Positions 1-8,020 of a stretch of DNA of 59,431 bases are shown here, piece by piece. Source of the stretch: Acidobacteriota bacterium. Lineage in GTDB: Bacteria > Acidobacteriota > Thermoanaerobaculia > Multivoradales > JBCCEF01. The stretch is from NCBI GenBank assembly GCA_039030395.1, contig JBCCEF010000027.1:1-59431 (forward strand), in the 5' to 3' direction. The position numbers were made by a program, and so were the translations under genes. The notes beneath the pieces were generated by a model. The model was not told the origin of the DNA and did no database searches. It saw only the letters and a list, made by a program, of their open reading frames with translations. Positions within the stretch are counted from its first letter, which is position 1. Each line of letters starts with the position of its first letter.

Positions 1-338
<338 letters not shown>

Positions 339-505
339 AATCCTAGAACTGCCATCGGCCGGAGCCTCTGACAGCTTCATTATTCGCTTGGCATTCTCTC
401 TGCTTCGCGCTGCGAAGCAAAGGAATTTTCAGGTTGTCATCTTCCTCTATTCAGTTTTCAAAGAACCGACGCGCCGTGTGGCGCCGCCCCTAAGGACGAA
501 TCCTC
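339..505 (-). promoter_or_regulatory. rRNA operon leader with boxA-like site and processing hairpin
   Basis: This is the transcribed leader between the rRNA promoter and 16S. On the minus strand it contains GTTCTTTGAAAACT (positions 453-466), which matches the boxA antitermination signal found upstream of 16S in many bacteria. A perfect 7-bp hairpin (GCTTCGC/GCGAAGC, 402-418, loop GCT) lies closer to 16S and could be part of the RNase III processing region. The antitermination role is inferred from resemblance to known boxA sites. Confidence 0.65.
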
Positions 506-533
506 ATTCTAGCTCCCCAGGGGACTTTGTCAA
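506..533 (-). promoter_or_regulatory. rRNA operon promoter
   Basis: On the minus strand a perfect -35 hexamer TTGACA (528-533) is followed after 16 bp by TAGAAT (506-511), one mismatch from TATAAT. It lies about 170 bp upstream of the mature 16S end and points into the rRNA. The near-consensus hexamers fit a strong housekeeping-sigma promoter, as expected for rRNA. It is the clearest sigma-70-type promoter in the window. Confidence 0.75.
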
Positions 534-834
534 CCCCTAAAGCCGAGCTTTCTTCGCGGCACTGCCCTGGCACCTTACGGCGCTAGAGAGGCAACGCATC
601 CTGGTCAGGATTTGGCCCGCGACGGGCCACCGGGAACCCGACTCCTACGCCGGCCCACCGGGCCGGAAGAAGTCGAGGCGAAGCTTTCAAAGATTCGGGC
701 GCCGAGGCGCCGTCGTCAGTCCCCTGTGGCTTGCGCTCCAGGGATTGCGGAGTGTAGGTGAGGGATTCGAGGCTGTCAAGCCCCGCTCCCGAAGATTCTG
801 CCGAGGAAAGTCCCGAAAAAGCTCGAAAAGGACC
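534..834. other. Intergenic region between rRNA promoter and purN
   Basis: No convincing gene is seen here. It holds a 7-bp GC hairpin (CCGGCCC/GGGCCGG, 650-666, 3-nt loop) that could contribute to ending purMN transcription but has no T-run. The remainder is probably upstream sequence of the rRNA promoter and the 3' untranslated region of purN. Confidence 0.4.
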
Positions 835-1470
835 TCAGCCACTGGCCTTCTCCCGCAAGAAAAACTTTCGCCCCGCGACCTCCCAGGGCGCCTCAAGGAG
901 GAGCCGCAAGGCCTCCGGATAGGCACGATGCTCTTCGATCAGGATGCGCGCAGCCAGACTTTCGGCATCGTCGCCGTCGAGCACCGGCACGGCCCGCTGC
1001 ACAATGATCGGCCCGGTGTCCATCCCCTCGTCGACCAGGTGGACGGTGCAGCCGGAGATCCGAACACCGTGCTCCAACGCCTGACCGTGGGCGTCGAGAC
1101 CGGGAAAAGACGGCAGGAGGCTCGGGTGGATGTTGACGATCCGACGCGGAAAGCGCTGTACGAACTCAGGGGAGAGGAGCCTCATATAGCCCGCGAGGCA
1201 CACCCAGTCGACTCGGGCCGACGCCAAAGCCTCGATCACCCGCCGCTCCTGGGCCAGGCGATCTTCACCCTCGCGCTGGACGACAGCGGCGGTCGCCAGG
1301 CCCAGCTCCCGTGCCTTCGTCAAACCCGCGGCCCCCTCGACATTGGAGACCACCTGGACGATCTTGGCCGGCAAATCGCCGGCGGCGATGGCGTGCTGGA
1401 TGGCCAAGAAGTTGCTGCCGCGGCCGGACAGCAAGACGCCCAGGCGCGCCACTGCGGAACCGCCGGTCAC
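835..1470 (-). CDS. purN: Phosphoribosylglycinamide formyltransferase PurN
   Basis: Transfers a formyl group from 10-formyltetrahydrofolate to GAR, the third step of de novo purine synthesis, in the cytosol. The 211-residue protein shows the family hallmarks: LGVLLSGRGSN near the N-terminus, the catalytic NIHPSLLPSFPG segment, and HLVDEGMDTGPII with the catalytic Asp. I chose the GTG at 1470 because it overlaps the purM stop codon as GTGA, a typical coupled arrangement, and places the Rossmann strand about ten residues in. A longer reading frame extends upstream inside purM but its extra residues look unlike PurN. It is the second gene of a purM-purN operon. Confidence 0.95.
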   Translation of the reverse strand: MTGGSAVARLGVLLSGRGSNFLAIQHAIAAGDLPAKIVQVVSNVEGAAGLTKARELGLATAAVVQREGEDRLAQERRVIEALASARVDWVCLAGYMRLLSPEFVQRFPRRIVNIHPSLLPSFPGLDAHGQALEHGVRISGCTVHLVDEGMDTGPIIVQRAVPVLDGDDAESLAARILIEEHRAYPEALRLLLEAPWEVAGRKFFLREKASG

Positions 1471-2546
1471 GGGGCGGTCCGATACACGACTCCAGCCTCG
1501 CCGCCTCGACGTTCCAGGACGGAACCGAGGCGCCAAGCCTCTTCGCCAGCGGAGCGGCACGCATCGAGGAAAGCTTCGGCGCCGGAAGCGGCTACCGCGG
1601 CCACCAGACCCACCCCCATATTGAAGATCCGGAACATCTCGTCGGGGTCCACTCCGCCGTGCTCGCCCAGAAAATCGAACAGCGGCGCCGGCCGCCAGGA
1701 TTCGAGGTCGATCTCCGCCCGGCAGCCGTCCGGCAACATCCGGGGCAGGTTGTCCGTCAGCCCACCGCCGGTGATGTGGGCCAGGCCGTGCAGCTCCGGC
1801 GAGTCGAGATATGGCCGCAAGACCGGCAAATAGGAGCGATGCGGTGCCAGCACCTCTTGCCCTACGGAGCGAACCGCGGACGCCCCTTTCGCAAGCCAGG
1901 GGGCCGGAGCCTCGAGGGACAGACCGAGCTGATCGAACAGGATGCGCCGTACCAAGGAGTAGCCGTTGGTGTGGAGCCCTGAAGAGGGGAAGGCGACCAA
2001 CGCATCACCGGCCTCCACTCGGCCGCCGTCGAGGATTGCCGAACGGTCCACCAGGCCGATGATGAAGCCCGCCAACTCATAGTCGCCGGCCTGGTAGAAG
2101 CCCGGCATTTCCGCCGTCTCGCCGCCGAGCAGAGCGCACTCGTTCTCCCGGCAACCGGCCGCCACGCCGCTCACCAGCTCGACCATCGCATCCGGTTCGA
2201 GGACGCCGGCGCCGACATAGTCGAGAAAGAAGAGAGGACGCGCACCTTGCACGAGGATGTCGTTGACGCAGTGGTTCACCAGGTCACGGCCGACGGACGA
2301 AAAATCGCCCGCCCGCCGCGCCACCATCAACTTGGTTCCCACACCGTCCGCGGACGCTACCAAAACCGGCTCGGCGAGCCCCGCAAGGTCGGGCAGAAAC
2401 AACCCGCCAAAGCTCCCAATGTCTGTCAGCACGCCGCGCGTAAAGGTGGAGCGCGCCAGCGACTTGACTCGCTTTAGCGCACGATCTTGGGCATCGATGT
2501 CAACCCCGGCCCGGGCATACGCACTTTCTTCGGGAGAACGGCTCAT
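1467..2546 (-). CDS. purM: Phosphoribosylformylglycinamidine cyclo-ligase PurM
   Basis: AIR synthetase: closes the imidazole ring from FGAM with ATP, the fifth step of de novo purine synthesis. The 359 residues match the usual length. Visible signatures are YARAGVDIDAQ at the start, the ATP/phosphate-binding SADGVGTK loop, NDILVQGARPLFFLDY, and GGETAEMPGFY, all typical of the PurM/ThiL/SelD superfamily. It overlaps purN by 4 bp. Upstream it shares a 204-bp divergent intergenic region with the small peptide gene at 2751. Confidence 0.97.
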   Translation of the reverse strand: MSRSPEESAYARAGVDIDAQDRALKRVKSLARSTFTRGVLTDIGSFGGLFLPDLAGLAEPVLVASADGVGTKLMVARRAGDFSSVGRDLVNHCVNDILVQGARPLFFLDYVGAGVLEPDAMVELVSGVAAGCRENECALLGGETAEMPGFYQAGDYELAGFIIGLVDRSAILDGGRVEAGDALVAFPSSGLHTNGYSLVRRILFDQLGLSLEAPAPWLAKGASAVRSVGQEVLAPHRSYLPVLRPYLDSPELHGLAHITGGGLTDNLPRMLPDGCRAEIDLESWRPAPLFDFLGEHGGVDPDEMFRIFNMGVGLVAAVAASGAEAFLDACRSAGEEAWRLGSVLERRGGEAGVVYRTAP

Positions 2547-2659
2547 TCATCTGGCCTCAGAGAAGGCGCGACTATACCAGGAGAAGAGGCGCGGCAAGCC
2601 GCTCTTTGGACACTCAGCCAAGGCCGATCGCCGGAACTTCTCCCTTGTCACCGGATCGG

Positions 2660-2688
2660 TATGACGCACTGACGTCACGGTGTATATA
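2660..2688 (+). promoter_or_regulatory. Possible promoter of the small exported peptide gene
   Basis: TATGAC (2660-2665) and TATATA (2683-2688) are 17 bp apart on the plus strand, about 60 bp upstream of the peptide start. An 8-bp palindrome TGACGTCA (2670-2677) sits in the spacer and could be an operator. The -35 match is weak, so this is only a candidate. Confidence 0.3.
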
Positions 2689-2750
2689 GGAATCCCTAGG
2701 CCCCGCCGCCATCCGGGCGCCGGAGGACTTAGGGGAGAGGAGGACTCGCG

Positions 2751-3008
2751 ATGAAGATCGCGTCTCGATGGATGTTTGCAGTTCTGCTGGTCTTGTCGAC
2801 CGTCCCCGTCACGCTGGGCGCCACCGACCATGAGACCGAATGGAATTCATGGCTCGAAACCCTTACCGAACGGGTAAGGGACTGGCTTCCGAGTTCGGAC
2901 AAGAACTCTGGCGAGGTACCGAAGGGCGAGTCCAAGCCCAACGGTCCTTCGGAAGACGAGAGTGGCTCCACCTGCGGACCGGGCATCGACCCGGACGGCT
3001 GTCCCTAG
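2751..3008 (+). CDS. Small exported peptide with GPGIDPDG C-terminus
   Basis: An 85-residue protein of no family known to me. Residues 1-23 form a clear Sec signal peptide (MKIASRW, then a hydrophobic stretch, likely cut near TLGA). The mature part has a Trp-rich helix-like segment (WNSWLETLTERVRDWLP), a Pro/Ser/Glu-rich linker and the C-terminus CGPGIDPDGCP, in which two Cys bracket an eight-residue loop. A strong ribosome binding site (GAGAGGAGGACT) precedes the ATG. The gene converges on the TPR/XRE pair at 3048-4900. A second small exported protein at 17760-18026 has the same architecture, the related ending GPGMDPNG and nearly the same ribosome binding site, and also neighbours a TPR gene. 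A secreted signal peptide is my inference. Confidence 0.75.
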   Translation: MKIASRWMFAVLLVLSTVPVTLGATDHETEWNSWLETLTERVRDWLPSSDKNSGEVPKGESKPNGPSEDESGSTCGPGIDPDGCP

Positions 3009-3047
3009 GATCAAAGGTAGCCGACCAATCACCCCGCGAAGATGGAT

Positions 3048-4349
3048 CTAGGAGTGGCGCCCATCTCGGGCGCCCTCCACCACCTTGCGAAGATTCGCCA
3101 CCAGACGGACCGCCTCAGCGCCCTCACTGCGGGCCAGCAGAAAGAGAGCGGCGAGATGGTCTCGCCCCACCCCTAGGGAACGCAGAATCTCCTGGGTCTC
3201 CTGCGCCAAGAGTCGCAGCTTTCGGCGCTCGCCCAAGCGGGCATAGACAGCCGCCAAGTCCAGAGACACAAGAGCTGCCTCGAAGGGCATTCCCTCATCC
3301 GCGTACCCTTTTCGCAACCGGTCGAAGGCACGAGCTGCTGGCTCCAACACTCCGAGTTCGGCTCCAATCCGCGTCGTCAACCAATCGAAGCGCAAGCGAT
3401 CGAGCCGATGGCCGGCAGCATCGAATAAAGGTCGTACGCGGTGAGCGTGCCAGGCAGCCTCGTCGACTCGGCCAGCCTCGGTGAGGATCAGCACCAGATT
3501 GTGGAAAGCGTACAGCTTTAGCCGCGTGTCCTCGGATCCCGCAGCCAGAGCCAAGGCACGCTCCGCATGCGGCAATCCCTCTTCGGGATCCCCTCGATAG
3601 ACATGGGCCAGAGCCAGCTTCAACAGGGCACGAGTCGCTCCGTTCAAATCCTCATGGCGCTCGAAAAGTCGAAAGGAACGATGCAGGAGCTGAAAAGCCA
3701 GATCGAAGCGACGCTGGTACTGGGCCAGGGAACCGCGCAACGAATACAGCTCCGCCTGAAACAGGGGATCCGCACCACCGCGATCAAAGAGTCGCTCGGC
3801 TTCGTCCAAGGCCTGCTCGGCTCCCGCAAGATCGGCGAGGATTCGGCGAGCGTTTCCGAGTTCGGCCCAGGCGCGGGACCGCGGCTCGTCGGCATGCGTT
3901 CCCTCGATACCCTGCGACACGAGAACCGCCAACTCTGCATAGGTCAGAGTTTCCCGAGCATTGTGGTGGCGAGACTCTCGACTACGCTCGATCAACAACT
4001 CACACACCGCCCGCCGACGCTTCGCCGGCAGGTTGTTGAGCAACAGGCGGCGCTGGGCGCCGGTAAGCGGCGCAATTTTTTGAACGATCTCCGCGGCAGC
4101 GCTCCGCTCGGAGCAAAAGCGCGCCACCAATTCAGCAGATTCTTGCGCACTGCGCTCGAGAAAGGCATCGACCGTTACCCCCTCGGACCAACCGTTGCGA
4201 TCGGCTCCGGAAGCCACCTGACCGCACATTGCACAGCCCTTCAACAGGTGACGAACCACCACCCTACGATCATCGGCCGAAGCCGTCCCGGACGCAAAGC
4301 GCTCGAGAACCGCCGTCGGCGGATGAGATTCGGATTTCTTCCCGCTCAT
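3048..4349 (-). CDS. TPR protein with N-terminal zinc-finger-like motif
   Basis: A 433-residue cytoplasmic protein with no signal peptide or membrane segment. The N-terminus (about residues 12-45) resembles anti-sigma zinc-finger (zf-HC2) domains and ends in HLLKGCAMC, giving the H-x4-C-x2-C pattern. From about residue 110 to the end it is helical with TPR-like repeats (for example RRFDLAFQLLHRSFRLFER, GDPEEGLPHAERALALA). A second protein of the same design lies at 16277-17638. The ATG overlaps the stop of the upstream XRE gene as ATGA, so the two are translationally coupled. It converges on the exported peptide gene with a 39-bp gap. A peptide-sensing or regulatory role, as in RRNPP TPR receptors, is inference. 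Confidence 0.8.
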   Translation of the reverse strand: MSGKKSESHPPTAVLERFASGTASADDRRVVVRHLLKGCAMCGQVASGADRNGWSEGVTVDAFLERSAQESAELVARFCSERSAAAEIVQKIAPLTGAQRRLLLNNLPAKRRRAVCELLIERSRESRHHNARETLTYAELAVLVSQGIEGTHADEPRSRAWAELGNARRILADLAGAEQALDEAERLFDRGGADPLFQAELYSLRGSLAQYQRRFDLAFQLLHRSFRLFERHEDLNGATRALLKLALAHVYRGDPEEGLPHAERALALAAGSEDTRLKLYAFHNLVLILTEAGRVDEAAWHAHRVRPLFDAAGHRLDRLRFDWLTTRIGAELGVLEPAARAFDRLRKGYADEGMPFEAALVSLDLAAVYARLGERRKLRLLAQETQEILRSLGVGRDHLAALFLLARSEGAEAVRLVANLRKVVEGARDGRHS

Positions 4350-4900
4350 CGAATCTCGCTCTCCTCTCCAGGGCCTCCCCGTTCTCTAAGTGCGTCACGA
4401 CCGCTGACAACGGACGAATGGGCTGGACTTTGTGCCAACCGCATCAGTTCCTGGCGGACCAAGTCTGCAACCAGAGAACGCAAACCATCAGGGCCGTTCA
4501 GCAAACGCTGCTCGGCCTCTACAATCGCGGAAGTGAGACGCTCGTCGAGTTCACGCAAGCCTTCTTGCTGGCGGCTTTCGACCTTTTCGAGGTCTTCTAG
4601 GACCAGGGCGTGGACCTGTCCGCGGTCCAGAGTCCACGCTTCGCCGCCGGTTCCACCGGGCACCGGCATGCCGAGCCCGTAGAGACCGGAGAAGAACTCC
4701 GCCGGAGTGACATCGATCGCTGCGAGTATTTCGAGAACCTGCTGCACCTTGAGGGCTGGCGGCCCAGGGGCGAGGAGCTGGCTCAGGTAGCCAGACGCCC
4801 AACCCAACTGTCCCTCCACCCAACGCTGTGTGCGCCCTCTCTCCCGCAAAACGTCCTTCAAACGCCAACTCCACTGCTGCACCTGCCGACTGACGTTCAT
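4346..4900 (-). CDS. XRE-family helix-turn-helix regulator
   Basis: A 184-residue protein whose N-terminal 65 residues look like a Cro/C1-type HTH: RLKDVLRERGRTQRWVEGQL, then GWASGYLSQLLAPGP as recognition helix, then LEILAAIDVTPAEFFSGLYG. The C-terminal half is charged and probably coiled coil (EDLEKVESRQQEGLRELDER), suggesting dimerisation. I chose the ATG at 4900; a GTG at 4918 is also in frame but lacks a better ribosome binding site. The stop overlaps the TPR gene start by 4 bp. HTH and TPR parts are one protein in Rap/PlcR/Rgg-type regulators; here they would be separate polypeptides. DNA target unknown. Confidence 0.8.
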   Translation of the reverse strand: MNVSRQVQQWSWRLKDVLRERGRTQRWVEGQLGWASGYLSQLLAPGPPALKVQQVLEILAAIDVTPAEFFSGLYGLGMPVPGGTGGEAWTLDRGQVHALVLEDLEKVESRQQEGLRELDERLTSAIVEAEQRLLNGPDGLRSLVADLVRQELMRLAQSPAHSSVVSGRDALRERGGPGEESEIR

Positions 4901-5237
4901 TCGTGAGAAAACTAGCACATCGTCATAGAATGCGACAAAAACCTATGTTTGAATACAAAAAAATTCGCCGCGCCACATTTTCTTGGTATTTCCAGAAACT
5001 AGGCTTGGCAGAGAACTTTCCGGGCTTTCGCGACGACCGGAGATGCTTCGAAGAAAATGCGTAAACTATCGGCAAGACCTCTCGCCGTGGAGCGAGATTG
5101 CGCCGGCATCGGGAACCGAGCAAGAAGGAAAGCTGGCGCGCCAAGCAACTAGCCCGCTGTTTTCACCCACATCGCAGCGACAAGCGCGCCAGAGATCGCC
5201 GCAAGGTATCTGGCCCTCGATTGGGCAGAAGAACGGG
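4901..5237. other. Intergenic region with AT-rich segment
   Basis: No credible gene. The part next to the XRE gene (about 4915-4990) is much more AT-rich than the surroundings, with A/T tracts, and probably holds the promoter of the XRE-TPR pair. I could not identify convincing -35/-10 hexamers. The part towards 5237 is the 3' flank of the glutaredoxin gene, without a clear terminator. Confidence 0.4.
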
Positions 5238-5486
5238 CTAGGCGGCGCCGCTCAAGATGCTCCTCAGCTCGGGAATGGTGGGATTTCCGTAGTAGGCACC
5301 CGCCACCTCCAAAGTCGGCACTCGGCGTTTTCCGTCATTGTGCTTCATCACCAATTCGGCCGCCGCCTCGTCCTGCTCGATGTCAATCTCTCGGTAGGCC
5401 ACTCCCTGCTGGTCCAAAAACGCCTTGGTCCGGCGGCAGTCGGCACACCAGGTGGTGCTGTACACGGTGATCTTCTGTTCGGTCAT
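5238..5486 (-). CDS. Glutaredoxin-like protein (mycoredoxin type)
   Basis: An 82-residue thioredoxin-fold protein. It has the active site TTWCADCRRTKAFL (Cys-x-x-Cys), the cis-Pro segment RRVPTLEV, and a short C-terminal helix, as in small glutaredoxins and the mycoredoxin/NrdH-like group. It would reduce disulfides or mixed disulfides using a low-molecular-weight thiol or thioredoxin reductase. Its ATG overlaps the stop of the preceding multiheme cytochrome gene (ATGA), so the two are co-translated. This may point to a role in keeping haem-motif cysteines or partner proteins reduced, but that is inference. Confidence 0.88.
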   Translation of the reverse strand: MTEQKITVYSTTWCADCRRTKAFLDQQGVAYREIDIEQDEAAAELVMKHNDGKRRVPTLEVAGAYYGNPTIPELRSILSGAA

Positions 5487-7606
5487 TCGTTACCTCCTCG
5501 GCCTTTCCGGCCGTCTATCGATGGCTCTTTGGATGTCGACTCACTTCTCACGTCCGGGTCCGGTAGCTCAGCCGGCCGCTTCGCCCAGCGAGCGCCGTAG
5601 CGAAGCCAGCGATCGCGCTCGGCGTCCTCCCCCATCGCTCCCAATGTCTCCGCCAACGCGCGATAGGAATCCGTATGGGACGGCTCTACGGCAAGGGCCC
5701 GCTGGAAGGCTGCGACCGCCGCCTCGGGGCGCTCCTGTCGAGCCCGCACCAAACCCAACTGGTACCAAGCGAATACCTGGTTCGGCCGGCTCGCCGCCAC
5801 CGCCTCGAAATCCGCCGCGGCTTCTTCCAGGCGGCCGACGGCGACTCGGATCCGCCCTCGATTGAAACGTGCCTCGGGACGCTCGGGATTCCCGGCAACG
5901 GCCTGGTCGAGGATCGCCAAGGCCCCTTCGCGGTCGCCGCGAGCGAGCCGCAGGATCGCCGACCACTCTTCCGCGGCAGGCTCTCCGGCGGTGCGCCGCG
6001 AGACTTCGGCGAAGGCCTTCTCGGCCACCCCGAAGCGGCGCTGCTGCACGGCAGCTCGCATCAGATCCAAATACGGTTCGAAGGCCTGCGGCGGCTTGCT
6101 CTCGATCAACGATTCGAGCTGTGCCACCGCTTCTCCGGCGGAACCCCCGCCGGCCCGCACGGCGGCGAGAACCCCGAGCAGGGCGAGGCGATCCGGGTCC
6201 GCACTGTCTTCGATGGCGGACCGGTGGAGGTGAAAAGACTCCACCTCTGGATCTCCTTCCGGGCGCGTCGCCAGTCGCTCTGACTCCGGCGGCGGCGAGC
6301 GCTGGATGGTGTGGTCGGTCATCACCACCTCGACCACGTCGTGGGGCCGGCGCTCGGGCATATGGCAACTGACGCAGTCTTCTGGATCCACGCCCGCATG
6401 CGACACCGTCGCCGTCATCTCGTCGAGCCGGCAGGCTTCGTCCTGATGGCAGCTCAGGCAGGCGGCACGGTAATGCGCCGCCCGCTCCGCCGCCGGCACT
6501 TTGCGATGCGGATCGTGGCAAGTCAGGCAGGAAAGGGCACCGGCACTCTCCTGAAAGCACCGGCTTTGCTCCAAACGATAGGGGTGGTGGTTGATTTCGA
6601 AACGTTCCTCCTCCGGCTCGTCCGCCTCCACCACGTCCACCGACACCAGGTAATCGGAAAGAGCCTCACCCGGCCGGAACGAGTAGTCCCCACGGCCAAA
6701 CCGCCGCACCCCCACCATGGTGAAGGACGGCTGCAGATGACATTGCCAGCAAACGGCATCGCGCCGCGCCGCAGGCAACCGTGCGGGATTGACGATCGCC
6801 TGGCGGAGAGCGTCGGTGGTCCCCATTCCGCCCATCGCCCGGCGGACGTGCTCCGCGCCGGGGCCGTGACAACGCTGGCAACCGGTGCCCTCCGGCAGGA
6901 CTTCCGGGAAGCGGTGACCGCGGAAGTGCGCGTCGCTCCCGGCCGGGACGTTCGGATAGCCGTTGTGACAAAACATGCACTCCCGCCGCACCCGCCGACC
7001 TACACCCTCGTGGTTTGCCCGATTGAACCCCGGCGCCATTCCCCAGCGCCCCTCCTGGGAGTACCAGGCGACCGGTAGCTGGTACAGCTCACCGCCGGGG
7101 CTGTGGGCCAGATAAGTCCGCGCGTGGTTGCCGGAGCCCAGGATCCAGTTCACCGGCTGCTCCCAGAGATTGACGCGTTCGCCGCCCTCACCCTCTTGCC
7201 AGCGCCGGAAGATCAGTTGCTCCTCCTCCCACGCCATCTCGTAGGTACGCCCGGACGGCTCGTGAGTCCAGGGCGTTTCGCTGAAGTCCTCGATGCGGTT
7301 GTCGGCGCTCGGCGTCATGAAGGACCGCGCCATACCTACCGCCTCGTAGCTCTTGGCGATCTCGCGGTGACACAGCGCGCAGGCGCGGTCCTCGATGTAT
7401 CCGGGGGCCGCGCCGCCGGTGACCCGGAAGCCCATCACTTCCGAAGTCTCGCCGACCTCCTTGGAATCGCCACCCCAGAGGGCGCCGCCCCAGAGAACCG
7501 GGACGGCCGCCAGGACCAGAAAACAAAACAGCAGCAATCCCCCGGAAGGTACTCGCCGCCCGGCTCCGATCCACTCCATCCATCGCAGTTGAAGCATTCT
7601 CCGCAT
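5483..7606 (-). CDS. Heptaheme c-type cytochrome with C-terminal TPR domain
   Basis: An exported multiheme protein of about 707 residues. After a membrane-spanning signal (LLLFCFLVLAAVPVLW) it carries seven CxxCH haem motifs: CALCH, CMFCH, CQRCH, CWQCH, CLTCH, CLSCH and CVSCH. The C-terminal third has TPR units (for example GNPERPEARFNRGRIRVAVG and RPEAAVAAFQRALAVEPSH). Cytochrome-TPR fusions of this kind are common in Acidobacteriota and Planctomycetes, but their electron partners are mostly unknown. I prefer the ATG at 7606, preceded by GGGGTG; the frame extends to 7738, but those extra residues delay the signal peptide. It is coupled to the glutaredoxin gene downstream. Confidence 0.85.
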   Translation of the reverse strand: MRRMLQLRWMEWIGAGRRVPSGGLLLFCFLVLAAVPVLWGGALWGGDSKEVGETSEVMGFRVTGGAAPGYIEDRACALCHREIAKSYEAVGMARSFMTPSADNRIEDFSETPWTHEPSGRTYEMAWEEEQLIFRRWQEGEGGERVNLWEQPVNWILGSGNHARTYLAHSPGGELYQLPVAWYSQEGRWGMAPGFNRANHEGVGRRVRRECMFCHNGYPNVPAGSDAHFRGHRFPEVLPEGTGCQRCHGPGAEHVRRAMGGMGTTDALRQAIVNPARLPAARRDAVCWQCHLQPSFTMVGVRRFGRGDYSFRPGEALSDYLVSVDVVEADEPEEERFEINHHPYRLEQSRCFQESAGALSCLTCHDPHRKVPAAERAAHYRAACLSCHQDEACRLDEMTATVSHAGVDPEDCVSCHMPERRPHDVVEVVMTDHTIQRSPPPESERLATRPEGDPEVESFHLHRSAIEDSADPDRLALLGVLAAVRAGGGSAGEAVAQLESLIESKPPQAFEPYLDLMRAAVQQRRFGVAEKAFAEVSRRTAGEPAAEEWSAILRLARGDREGALAILDQAVAGNPERPEARFNRGRIRVAVGRLEEAAADFEAVAASRPNQVFAWYQLGLVRARQERPEAAVAAFQRALAVEPSHTDSYRALAETLGAMGEDAERDRWLRYGARWAKRPAELPDPDVRSESTSKEPSIDGRKGRGGNE

Positions 7607-7737
7607 CGTACACCCCGGCATCGAAGCGCTTGCGAGCGAAAGATGCTCGCCGCCCCTTGCGTCTCCGAGTTCGATGCCCCTGGTGACAGCGCGCTTCCTC
7701 AACCCTACTTGCCGCTCGTTCGCCAGGACAATTTTCA

Positions 7738-7774
7738 ACCATAGTCAAGGACCATGGTCAAATGATGCTAGAAT
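7738..7774 (+). promoter_or_regulatory. Operator/promoter of the Phd-VapC operon
   Basis: Two direct repeats, ACCATAGTCAA (7738-7748) and ACCATGGTCAA (7751-7761), differ at one base and have a 13-bp period. The second includes the perfect palindrome GACCATGGTC (7750-7759). A -10-like TAGAAT (7769-7774) follows, just upstream of the antitoxin ATG. This is what a self-repressed toxin-antitoxin operator looks like; binding is not shown by sequence. Confidence 0.5.
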
Positions 7775-7780
7775 CTAATC

Positions 7781-8020
7781 ATGACCGAAAAGATCGCCAT
7801 TTCCAAGTTCAAAGCCACCTGCCTTTCGCGCCTCGAAACCGTTCGGCGAACGGGCCAGCCCCTGCTAGTGACCAAGCATGGAGTCCCGATCGCTCAAGTC
7901 CTGCCGCCGCCAGCGCCGGAACCGCCGGCCACCGGCTTCGGCTGTATGCGGGATACGGTCGAAGTGCTGAGCGACATCGTGAGCCCCGCGGACCCCGGCG
8001 AGTGGGACGCCGCCCGGTGA
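7781..8020 (+). CDS. Phd/YefM-family antitoxin
   Basis: A 79-residue protein starting MTEKIAISKFKATCLSRLETV and continuing TGQPLLVTKHGVPIAQVLP, the standard Phd/YefM DNA-binding fold (the segment where 'vtkhGkPvA.l' is conserved). The C-terminal half (GCMRDTVEVLSDIVSPADPGEWDA) would wrap and block the toxin. Its TGA overlaps the toxin GTG. It probably represses its own operon through the repeats just upstream. Confidence 0.9.
   Translation: MTEKIAISKFKATCLSRLETVRRTGQPLLVTKHGVPIAQVLPPPAPEPPATGFGCMRDTVEVLSDIVSPADPGEWDAAR

Noticed and set aside
4923-5144. 73-codon minus-strand frame in the gap before the XRE gene
   Set aside because: No ribosome binding site, no family features and AT-rich promoter-like sequence.
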